This document shows, one piece after another, positions 48,599 to 58,451 of a stretch of 64,000 nt of DNA (position 1 is the first letter of the stretch; every line of letters starts with the position of its first letter). The notes below the pieces were generated by a model that worked only from the letters and a program-made list of their open reading frames with translations, did not search any database and had not been told where the DNA came from. A program made the translations under genes and the position numbers. The DNA is from Siphonodentalium dalli (Eukaryota > Mollusca > Scaphopoda > Gadilida > Siphonodentaliidae), in the NCBI GenBank assembly GCA_032622095.1, contig CP136069.1, positions 203,466,690 to 203,530,689 on the forward strand, written 5' to 3'.

Positions 48599-48980
48599 AA
48601 CAAACCGGCCAAAACCGGCCAAATAAAGCTTCAACAGCCTAAAATATCTTCGGTCTGTCTCAATAGAACCATACAAATATGGATATCATTGGAACCGGCT
48701 CATTGACCACATTGTGATGGTTACAGTTATGCCCTGTGCCAATGCATTCTCTTATATATGCGAGTCGACCATAGGTCGCCTCGCATATATAAGAGAATGC
48801 ATTGGCCTAAAAAAAATCTTTTTTTAACACTTTTTACCATTTTTTCTTACATTCTTTAACAATTTTATAATTTTTAATGTGTTAAGCCAATGCATTCTCT
48901 TATATATGCGAGGCGACCTATGGTCGACTCGCATATATAAGAGAATGCATTGGCACAGGGCATAACTGTTGGGTAAAGGG
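48599..48980. mobile_element. piggyBac-like MITE (family B) with two 67-nt hairpins
   Basis: TTAA (48595-48598) then CCCTTTACCCAACA; the complement TGTTGGGTAAAGGG precedes TTAA (48981-48984). Hairpins lie at 48739-48805 and 48887-48953, each preceded or followed by the inner arm ACAGTTATGCCCTGTG. The terminal sequence differs from families A and C while the hairpin is the same. It ends 49 bp before exon 2. Confidence 0.88.
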
Positions 48981-49029
48981 TTAAATAAAACATGCGAGAC
49001 TTCCTCATAATGTATCTTTTTTTTCACAG

Positions 49030-49247
49030 ATAACAAGAAGGAAAAACAAGATTCTATTTCTAAGGAGAATGTGCCAAACAATACAAAGCCTGTGATAAAT
49101 TCTCGGACTAGTGCGGACAGTAACAAGGAAAATGTCGATTATTCCAATAAAACTGTTAAAGACAATGTCCTGGAAGTGCCCATAAGTCCTCTTAGTCTCA
49201 GCAACGGAGGGACACAGAAAATCAGCCTTCCCACCAGCAGCCTGATT
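49030..49247 (+). CDS. C1orf21-like: Exon 2 of the C1orf21-like gene
   Basis: Seen: a T-rich tract and CACAG end at 49029. The exon is 218 bp: two bases completing the codon from exon 1 (GAT, Asp), then 72 open codons ending ...LPTSSLI, then the donor ATT|GTATGT at 49248. Composition is Lys, Asn and Ser rich (KENV occurs twice as KENVP and KENVD), with no transmembrane segment or known domain, so it looks like a disordered linker. Reading past the donor reaches an in-frame TGA about 45 bases later. The donor region is the first unit of a 69-bp minisatellite, so the true donor is followed by 19 near-identical copies. An upstream ATG-less reading fits only if exon 1 supplies the start. The homology call rests on exons 1 and 4; this middle part is not recognisable by itself. 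Confidence 0.82.
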
Positions 49248-50565
49248 GTATGTATATCAAGTTATATTATATATCACGTGACTATCACGTGATATTACAC
49301 CTCACCCAGCCTGATTGTATGTATATCAAGTTATATTATATATCACGTGACTATCATGTGATATGACACCTCACCCAGTCTGATTGTATGTATATCAAGT
49401 TATATTATATATCACGTGACTATCATGTGATATTACACCTCACCCAGCCTGATTGTATGTATATCAAGTTATATTATATATCACGTGACTATCACGTGAT
49501 ATTACACCTCACCCAGTCTGATTGTATGTATATCAAGTTATATTATATATCACGTGACTACCACGTGATATTACACCTCGCCCAGCCTGATTGTATGTAT
49601 ATCAAGTTATATTATATATCACGTGACTATCATATGATATGACACCTCACCCAGTCTGATTGTATGTATATCAAGTTATATTATATATCACGTGACTATC
49701 ATGTGATATTACACCTCACCCAGCCTGATTGTATGTATATCAAGTTATATTATATATCACGTGACTATCATATGATATGACACCTCACCCAGCCTGATTG
49801 TATGTATATCAAGTTATATTATATATCACGTGACTATCACGTGATATTACACCTCACCCAGCCTGATTGTATGTATATCAAGTTATATTATATATCACGT
49901 GACTATCATGTGATATTACACCTCACCCAGCCTGATTGTATGTATATCAAGTTATATTATATATCACGTGACTATCACGTGATATTACACCTCACCCAGC
50001 CTGATTGTATGTATATCAAGTTATATTATATATCACGTGACTATCATGTGATATTACACCTCACCCAGCCTGATTGTATGTATATCAAGTTATATTATAT
50101 ACCACGTGACTATCACGTGATATTACACCTCACCCAGCCTGATTGTATGTATATCAAGTTATATTATATACCACGTGACTATCATGTGATATTACACCTC
50201 ACCCAGTCTGATTGTATGTATATCAAGTTCTATTATATACCACGTGACTATCACGTGATATTACACCTCACCCAGCCTGATTGTATGTATATCAAGTTAT
50301 ATTATATATCACGTGACTATCATGTGATATTACACCTCACCCAGTCTGATTGTATGTATATCAAGTTATATTATATATCACGTGACTATCATGTGATATT
50401 ACACCTCACCCAGTCTGATTGTATGTATATCAAGTTTTATTATATATCACGTGACTATCATATGATATGACACCTCACCCAGCCTGATTGTATGTATATC
50501 AAGTTATATTATATATCACGTGACTATCACGTGATATTACACCTCACCCAGCCTGATTGTATGTA
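49241..50565 (+). repeat. 69-bp minisatellite built on the exon 2 splice donor
   Basis: Twenty copies of C(C/T)TGATT|GTATGTATATC at an exact 69-bp spacing, from 49241 to 50552. The first copy is the end of exon 2. Each repeated unit also has CACCTCACCCAG just before the donor motif and the palindrome TATATCACGTGACTATCACG with one or two CACGTG boxes. Because 69 is a multiple of three, a 23-residue repeat frame is open (e.g. 49802-50470); it is not counted as a gene. Confidence 0.95.
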
Positions 50566-50855
50566 TTAAATTCAATTCATTTATTCATTTCCATTGTATG
50601 TACAAATATTTACATGTGGCGAACAAACATATGTATATAGCCAACATGCTATCAATTAAATAAATGATGTACCTTTATATAGAGGTCATACATATCATAT
50701 AATTTGGCTACCATACAATAATTTGGCTTCAGTAGATTAAATACAGTTTTATAATATGATATATAATATTCTAATGCATGGATATTAATATAAGCTCTAA
50801 ACCGTCTCTTCGGACTTTCGGATAGCCGCTATCTGGAACGTATGAAGTGGTTGAG
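50566..50855. other. AT-rich stretch, possible old retroelement 3' end
   Basis: On the minus strand this ends AAATGAATAAATGAATTGAA, reminiscent of LINE 3' tails. No protein motif can be read. Weak. Confidence 0.3.
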
Positions 50856-50859
50856 TTAA

Positions 50860-52227
50860 AGTTACTCAATCCGATTAAGCACCCCTAAATTACTTACTAT
50901 TTTTTTGGCTTCGGGGGTAAAAAACAATAATAACCACTTGATTTTAGAGTTATCCATCTTACACCCGCAATTTGTCTGTTTGAGCAGGAGGTTCTAGCCC
51001 ACATCTCCAAAAATTAACAAACTTCAAACATCGATATCTTATCACTCTGAGCTTTGATGGGTGGGTTCCTCGACTCGAATCAAATATGTTTTACCCCCCC
51101 CCCCCCCCGAAGCCAAAGAAATAGTAATTTAGTGGTATTTAAAGGTACTCAACCCGTAAAGAGGGTCCCCATCTCAACAGATTCCAACAACAACAATCCG
51201 ATCGGAGGGTCCTATATTACTATTTCTTTGGCTTTGGGGGTAAAAAATATTTGATTCGAGTCGAGGAACCCATCAAACAAAGCTCATAGTTATTAGATAT
51301 TGATTTTTGAAATTTGTTATAAACTCGAGATGAGTACTGCTAACTGCCGTAATCTGCTCTGGATGTGTTCTCCAAATCTATTCAAACAGACAAGGATGGA
51401 TAACTCTAAAATCAAGTGGTAATTTTAATGCAATTTTGACTGAGTTCTGGGTCAGATAGTATTCCCGATAATGAAAAATAATAGATTTCTAAAATCGATA
51501 TCTAACAAATCTGAGCTTTGATGGGTGACTTCCTCGACTCGAATCAAATATTTTTGACCCCCGAAGCCATTGAAATAGTAATTGAGAGGAGTTTTATCGG
51601 GTTGAGTACCTGTAATGGCTCACCTTGTCGGATCGGAGCGATTGTCATTTGTTTATCGCGATTAATCCGTCCCACCAATAAAGAAGTATTTACTTATTTA
51701 CATCTATGTGCCTATACTTATCGGGTTGAGTACCTTTAAAGGTACTCAACCCGATAAAACTCCTCTCAATTACTATTTCAATGGCTTCGGGGGTCAAAAA
51801 TATTTGATTCGAGTCGAGGAAGTCACCCATCAAAGCTCAGATTTGTTAGATATCAATTTTAGAAATCTATTATTTTTCATTATCGGGAATACTATCTGGC
51901 CCAGAACTCAGTCAATATTGCGTTAAAATTACCACTTGATTTTAGAGTTATTCATCCTTGTCTGTTTGAATAGATTTGGAGTACACATCCAGAGCAGATT
52001 ACGGCAGTTATTGGTACTCATCTCGAGAACATAACAAATTTGAAAAATCAATATCTAATAACTCTGAGCTTTGTTTGATGGGTTCCTCGACTCGAATCAA
52101 ATATTTTTTACCCCCCAAGCCAAAGAAATAGTAATATAGGACCCTCTGATCGGATTGTTGTTGTTGGAATCTGTTGAGATGGGGACCCTCTTTACGGGTT
52201 GAGTACCTTTAATCGGATAGAGTAACT
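50860..52227. mobile_element. Nest of family D MITEs
   Basis: The outer copy has ends AGTTACTCAATCCGATTA and TCGGATAGAGTAACT with TTAA on both sides. Inside are 51143-51611, about 100 bp of unrelated sequence (51616-51717, matching 48066-48145 inverted), and 51740-52208. At 51718-51757 two MITE ends meet head to head sharing one TTAA. Confidence 0.8.
51740..52208. mobile_element. Family D MITE, copy 7 (nested)
   Basis: Nearly identical to 25254-25722 and 42211-42648, with intact TTAA-flanked ends. Confidence 0.87.
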
Positions 52228-52864
52228 TTAAATATTTTGTTGAAGGACTCATTGTACTTAGGAATGAAAGGGTTATGTGAATTTTACGAACAACTGTTAA
52301 ATAGACGATATGTGTTTGATGTCCATAACGGGACACAGTCAATACGTATACTTTCCTTGTAAATGTTTGTGATAAAATGAGTTTTTAAATTTTACTGATT
52401 TTGAATGTGCATTGTAAATTTCCACAACTCATGTACTGTAGCTTATCCCATTAGACAAACATTTATATATATTTTAAACATTTTTATAATCAAAACAACT
52501 TTGGGTTATAGAATTTATTGCCAATTTAATGAAAAGCTAATCTCAAGAATGAAGTTATTGCATAGTAATAAAATCCACTCGAAAGAAATTACCATGCAGG
52601 CATGCATGCACCCATATGATGTAAACTTGTTGTGAACACCGGCACATTTGACAACACAAACACACAGCATTCTGAACTAATTGAGTTGAATTGAAGGCTT
52701 GTTGACGCATGCTCCTGGCCCTGTAATATATTAAGTCTTATTTGCCATTGAATACTATTAGTTATCTTCGGCAACATCGTGAGTACATGGATATTTAATA
52801 CCTGGATATCGATTGAACCCCGAGGCGAAGCCAAGGCATCACCGAGGGATCAAATAGAGACACC

Positions 52865-55052
52865 TGCAGTCAGATGCTCGTAGCCGGTTTATATATAACC
52901 ATGGGTATATGCGAAAAATACACAACGAAAACACACTCCACAGTTTGGATCGATAAGTCTTGCCCTGTGTATTTTGATGTTGAAATTTGTGACAATCGGT
53001 CTTCCGTATCATTTCTACAACACAATTATCGTCTTACTTGCAGCACGACTTTATCGTGTGATCGTCACGGAAACGTTTTCTTTCAGAGTATGGTTAATAC
53101 ATTGCCGCCGGTGAAGTGTATTCTCGGATAAGAAACATATAGGCCTATGCTGAGGGCAGAAACTAAAGTTGCGAGAGGCACCCCTGGTTGAGTGTGGGAT
53201 ATTTGGCACTCGAGACTTGATTAGAGGGTTTTCGTTGGGGTGGTCTCCACCTTGGAATTTCCAAATGCACCCCACCCCATTGAACCACACCAAACTCATA
53301 AGTTTGCGTAAATCAATTTGCACCCCCCCCCCTTGATTTTTCCCAAATGTTCCCTCACAGACTACCGGATGGTAGACTATTCCAAATGAACCAGCAATAT
53401 TGTGGCCACTTGTCGTGCGGGTGGGGGGATGCAAAAGATGGTTCGGCCCAGTATGAGATTAAAACTTCTTAATATCTAGTGGTATAACACCACACAAATT
53501 TACACCCCGATCTATTTTTTCTTAAATTAATTAGCGAGTAACTACTGGCAAGAGCACACGCACGGTCGGCCGATGGTTAGGCCCGATGTGAGAACATTTT
53601 GAAATATGAACATGAACATTTGACAATCCTATAGCATAGACCGGCCTCAAGTTTTCCAATTCTGGGAAATTATTAACCTGACACTCACCCATAGGTTTCA
53701 AAATTGCCAACTGGTGGACATTTGAGTCCATAATGTACGTGGCTATATGGTTTCCGTTAGGGGGTGTCCACCATGGGAACTTCCAACTGCACCCCCTTGA
53801 ATCAGAATCGCCCCAAACACAAATTCCATTTGCACCATCCCCCTTGTACATCACGCCTAATATCCTATATATATTTCCAAAAAACATGGTTCTATATTCC
53901 AGGTTTGAAAATTCAGATAGTTTAACCTGAACAATTGCATAAATCATAACATATAATGGTCTAACTCCAGACAAATTCCCACGGATACGGATCGACTGGC
54001 CTCAACTGAACCTTTCCTGGTGTTGGAATTTTCAAACCTCATATTCCCCCTCAGGTTGGAAAACTCTCCAACTGATGACTATTTCAGTCCACAAGTTTGA
54101 CCAAATGAAGTAAAATATTGTTTTGTTAAACTAATTATCAGTTTTGTATTGGCCACGGGGGAAGGTACAATGACAACGATAGTCGGCCTGGTGTGCAATT
54201 TTTTTTTAATCTGAACAAGAAAACTCAAAATCCTAGCATCTAGACTTGTCCCAAACCTTCCTAGAGTTGGACATTTCAAACCCGACACCCCCACTTAGGT
54301 TGGAAATTTTCAACTGATGACAATTCCAATGACAATGTTGACCAAATGCATGACAATATTATTTTCTTAAATTAACTAGCAGTTTTTTGACTGGCCACGG
54401 GGGAGGGACCAGGACACAAATTGTCCAAGTGTTGGAAATTTCCAACCTGTCACCCTCCTAAGGTTGGAATTTTCCGACTGATGACCATTTCAGTCCAAAA
54501 TATTTACCAAAAATAGGAAAATATGCAAATAAATTATTTGAAAATCAAACTACAAGAACATTTTCAACTTAATGTTGGTGTGAAATTTCCAACTAATGTT
54601 TTGGCAGGTATGAAATTTCCAACTGTTGAACATTTTGACCAAAGTTGGGGGGGGGTGTGAGACACCCCAACCTCTGTCGGCACGTCTCTGTCTATATCAT
54701 ATAAATACTTTTTCTAAAAACCCTTAAACCAACTCGACGTGCGATTTCCCATGCGCTCCTGTTGCGCAAATTCTAGTATAAAAAGTGCGTCTATTTCAGA
54801 CAAAGTTCAAACAGTAAATGTGACCAGACAAGACATAGAAACCGCTAATCTCATATTACCAATCTGACAACACCAGTCGAACATGATTACCTTTCAAAGC
54901 AATAACACCGGGCACCATGTTACGGACAACCACAGGCACGCACACCATGGATAAATACACGGTAAAAAGAACGGCGTTTTTTGTTGTACGGTTATATTTG
55001 GCATATACCCATGGTTATATATAAACGGGCTACGAGCATCTGACTGCTGGGA
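52865..55052. mobile_element. Possible 2.2-kb element with ~50-bp inverted ends
   Basis: GCAGTCAGATGCTCGTAGCC.GTTTATATATAACCATGGGTATATGC matches the reverse complement of 55003-55050 with two or three differences. The interior is a mosaic of GGAAATTTCCAAC-type repeats (53160-54680). An 85-codon frame at 52874-53131 overlaps the left end; not recognised. Confidence 0.6.
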
Positions 55053-55240
55053 ATTATATCTTCATGTACCCCCACGATGTTGCCATAGATAACGAGTTTT
55101 GTCCTCACAACAATAGCCATGCGGGCTCAATTTAAGTGTGGTTTTCATTCGTTCTCACATTAATTCACATAATGAAAATAATTCAGTAACCGACCTATGA
55201 ATCAGGCGTCAGATGACGTCAAACTGCGTAGATAAAGTCT

Positions 55241-55670
55241 TCTCGGTCCAAAACAGCTTGGGATATCGGTTTGGTTGATACTGTTTTGGACCGAGTCCCA
55301 TCCCGTTACTCTTCTATCAAGGATGTTACGCCCATAATCAATGGCGGGAGTTATCTTGCTTGTATTTCTTCGGATTAGGTCAAATGAACACTTTGCGTAT
55401 ATGAACATTGAGGGCAGCCGTTGGAAAGCATATTGATATCAACGATCGTATCATCACTTTACCTTCTTCTATCACGGTAAATGATATATCATTTTGAAGA
55501 CAGATTGACCGCGACCATGTCAAATGATTAATCACATGCAGTAGTTCACGTGAATGCCCGGTATTCGCGAGTAAACATAGTGCGTCTATTCAATTAAAGT
55601 CCGTTATAGAAGAGTAACGGGACGGGACTCGGTCCAAAACAGCATTAACCCAACCAATAACACAAGCTGT
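55241..55670. repeat. Inverted repeat with GGTCCAAAACAG hairpins
   Basis: TCGGTCCAAAACAGC..CTGTTTTGGACCGA folds on itself at 55241-55296. The segment through CCCGTTACTCTTCTAT (to 55317) is repeated inverted at 55604-55645. Confidence 0.75.
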
Positions 55671-55933
55671 TTTGTACATTACAAAATCGCACACAATAAA
55701 GCAACAGATACTAAAAACATAATCTGCATATATTACGTATCTTATTCAGCATTCATAATAATTGTGCCCTTTTTATAAGATTTTTTTCAAACCGAATTTT
55801 ATATAGATCGTCAAATATTTTACTATATCAGGGCTGGTCGAGTTATAAGCAGTTCGAATAAGAGTTCTTGAGGCGGAGCGTCGCATCATATATATATATA
55901 TGTCAGCATGTTACTTCATGTCCCTTTTTTCAG

Positions 55934-55998
55934 GATTACAAGTCGCCCAAACGAGTCCCAAAGAGGGACCAGAAATTTGGTGGCACAAACTACTCAAA
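55934..55998 (+). CDS. C1orf21-like: Exon 3 of the C1orf21-like gene
   Basis: Seen: the pyrimidine tract CCCTTTTTTCAG ends at 55933. The exon is 65 bp, starting in phase 0 with DYKSPKRVPKRDQ and ending TAC TCA AA|GTATGT at 55999. It encodes 21 residues, very basic (KSPKRVPKR), plus two bases that complete a Lys codon with exon 4. The length, the polypyrimidine tract and the exact phase match to exons 2 and 4 make a chance open frame unlikely. Intron 2 (49248-55933) carries the 69-bp minisatellite, nested MITEs and a TIR element. Intron 3 is 1,056 bp and holds foldback repeats. No function can be assigned to this segment; it is probably a linker before the conserved C-terminal helix. Confidence 0.8.
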
Positions 55999-56573
55999 GT
56001 ATGTATTTCTAAAATTTACCCCTGTGCAAGTTATTTATAGCCTGGGGAACGAAAGAGCTTGTGTGAGGTCTTCTTCTTGCTAATTTTGTTACAATATATA
56101 TATATATATACATTTAATTTTGATCAATAAAAAAAAAAATTAAATTACCCAAAAAATTAAATTACCCCTCCCCAAACCGATTTGACACCAAATTAGTCAA
56201 TATTTTCACACTCAATTATCCACTGGGAAAACAAAAGAAATCAATTACAATCAATTTTACTTATATAAAACTTATTGACATAATGGAGAATTAGATCGGT
56301 AGTTTTGTTGAAGATGTTCGCATGCTCCTTTGAAAAATGGCAGTAAATTATAACGTTTGTGTTTGACTTGCAATGTGATGAATGTTGTCGTCATGTTCGT
56401 TTAGACTGTTGTGTTGAAAAATAAACGGAGAACCAAATCACACCATTTCGCAATATATTTCTTTGGTTCTACAGGGGCCTTCCAAACATAAGGTACGAAA
56501 TTACACAAATGTTGTTCAATATTTTATGTTCTTAATAAGGACAACATGTTGCTCTGTTCGCGTATGATCAAGC

Positions 56574-56860
56574 CCTGAGTTTAGTGTGCCTGTCATTTGC
56601 AGAATGAGGTCCCCATAGGGTGAATTTAGTTACACTAACCCGCATATAGCATCACCAAATTAACCCTCTGGGGACCTCATGATGCAGGGCCTCATCTGAT
56701 ATGGGTGACATAGACTCAGATTGAAGTTCCCAAATGGTGAATATTGAATGAGGTTCACAGAGGGTGAATTTGGCTACGCTAGCCCGCTATGCGGGGTAGC
56801 GTCACCAGATTCGCCCTCTGGGGAACTAAATCTGCAAATGACATACACTAAACTCAGAAT
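56574..56860. mobile_element. Foldback element, family G, compound copy
   Basis: The outer ends CCTGAGTTTAGTGTGCC and ACACTAAACTCAG are inverted, and the inner foldbacks lie at 56599-56695 and 56747-56835. Same layout as 37750-38178, including the middle GACATAGACTCAGATTGAAG. Lies in intron 3. Confidence 0.78.
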
Positions 56861-57054
56861 TGCGTAGTATATATATTAATATCGCGGAAGTCGACAAAAT
56901 GTCGCCGGTAGCAGCGGTCTTACCGAGTCATCAAGGGAGGTAAACCCTGTATTGAGTTTTATCGGCCTTCAAACAGCCACGGGACTCAAAATTTGAGTGT
57001 CTTCCATGTTTACATTTTTGAATGTTTTTATATTATTTATGTCTATTTTTTAAG

Positions 57055-57109
57055 GATAACCGACAGTCAAGCTGATTTCTTCAAACTTCTCGACGAGAAG
57101 ATAGAGAAG
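57055..57109 (+). CDS. C1orf21-like: Exon 4 of the C1orf21-like gene (conserved C-terminal block)
   Basis: Seen: acceptor TCTATTTTTTAAG ends at 57054. The exon is 55 bp and ends GAG AAG|GTGAGT, a near-perfect donor at 57110. It encodes ITDSQADFFKLLDEKIEK, which can form an amphipathic helix. From memory, vertebrate C1orf21 has S-Q-x-x-F-F-x-x-L-D-E-K-I-E-K followed by about a dozen acidic residues at its C-terminus; this match is the main reason for the gene name. The expected short acidic tail is not present before 58.4 kb in any exon I can see, so it should lie beyond the 35-bp satellite and outside the window. The C1orf21 identity is my recollection, not a database result; the exon call itself does not depend on it. 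Confidence 0.8.
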
Positions 57110-57200
57110 GTGAGTGTGTGCAAGAAAACAACTGTGCGGACAGCGGTGCCATATGGGAACTTAAATCTCTGAGTCTGTTTCCCATAACTGATAATATCAT

Positions 57201-57298
57201 GCAGAATAAGGTCCCGATATGGTGAATTTGTTGTCGCTAGCCGCCCGCTGTGCTGGGTATAGCGTCGGTAAATTCACCCTCTATGGACCTCATTCTGA
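57201..57298. mobile_element. Foldback repeat, family G, single copy
   Basis: GCAGAATAAGGTCCCGATAT pairs with CTATGGACCTCATTCTG around a GGTGAATTTG.TG..GTAAATTCACC stem. 92 bp into intron 4. Confidence 0.72.
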
Positions 57299-57569
57299 CA
57301 ATGTCCGACACCACAATTTGGGGCCTGTTATGTATATATATGTGTGTGGGAGTAAGTAAGGTCGATGAGGTCATTGCCAAAATGCACCGATTACATTCGA
57401 AACCGTCTCATTAATACCATCAGAAATGTAGCCAGCGTTCTACAAGCGATTCGTAGCTAGCTTTTCAAATTCCATCTTGTTGTGACGCGATACAGATGAC
57501 ATCATCGCGTTGTCTACTAAAATGGCGACATCATGCTTCAAAACTGAGATCATTTACTTATATATAGGA

Positions 57570-58254
57570 CTAGCAGGTTAGCCCGCCACTGGCGGCAATC
57601 GTCAGAAACATGACAATTATAATTGTGCCTTTTTAATTTTAATGAATTTTTTAATTTATTTTTTTTGTTTTTCAATGAGTTAATTGCGCCTTTTTAATTT
57701 TTTAATTTAATTTTGTGTTCTTAAATTTGACCCGCTTTGACCTTGAATTGATCATTTTCAAGGTAAAGGTCAGGTCGGGGTCACAATTTAACCCGTCCAT
57801 GACACTTCCCGTAGGTAGCAAGATTGAGCTCAATCGGTTCGAGTCTATAATGGACACACACATATATATCATTTGTGGGTACCCGTTTCAAGGTGAAGAT
57901 CACATCGGGCGGAAAAACTGAGCCGATGAAAATCTACCCCGTTCCTAGGAAGCCCTTAGTAAGAAATTAAGTACGAAATGTCGCCTCGAGGCGGTCAATG
58001 GAGCCGTATTTATATAGACGTTCTTTATCAACGACACTGCGGATACGAACGCTCTTTAACTATCAACGCGATTAACACCGCAGTGCCGTTTTGTGACTGA
58101 GAGTGGAGAACGGGTGGTCTGAGCTTCTCCAAAACGCCGCGACGACCATTCCCGTGGGTTTTTACCCTTAGATGGGAAGTTTGAGCCCGATCGGTCCAGC
58201 CGTTTTCGAGTCTATAAAGGACAAATATACGGAAGTCTCAAAATATATAGGAGA
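57570..58254 (-). mobile_element. Short Helitron-like element, reverse orientation
   Basis: Read on the minus strand it ends GGCGGGCTAACCTG then CTAG|T, with a GC-rich hairpin (CCGCCAGTGGCGG) before it. It begins near TCTCCTATATATTTTGAGAC, a Helitron-type TC start. The region after the start, AACGGCTGGACCGATCGGGC, is a phrase common in animal Helitrons. Non-autonomous, ~685 bp. The exact 5' base is uncertain. Confidence 0.6.
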
Positions 58255-58451
58255 ATAGAACTCAAAAAATTTCGCGACATTGATCGAAAACTTCAATGAC
58301 TGCATGGAGCTTCCTGAAATTTTGCGAAAACCCTTTATCAATGAATATTCTTTGTATACATGTATGCGAGTCTCCCATCACATTTTCTTATATTGCTAAA
58401 AATTTGGGAATATTTTTCTTAATTTTGTCTCTCAAGAGTATACCCCCAAAC

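Noticed and set aside
49388-50470. 84- and 222-codon repeat frames (MYIKLYYISRDYHVILHLTQ..)
   Set aside because: A by-product of the 69-bp unit being a multiple of three; the sequence is intronic, starting at the splice donor of exon 2.
52874-53131. 85-codon frame (Cys-containing) as a small gene
   Set aside because: It begins inside a transposon-like terminal inverted repeat that recurs at 55003-55050, and no splice or signal-peptide feature supports it.
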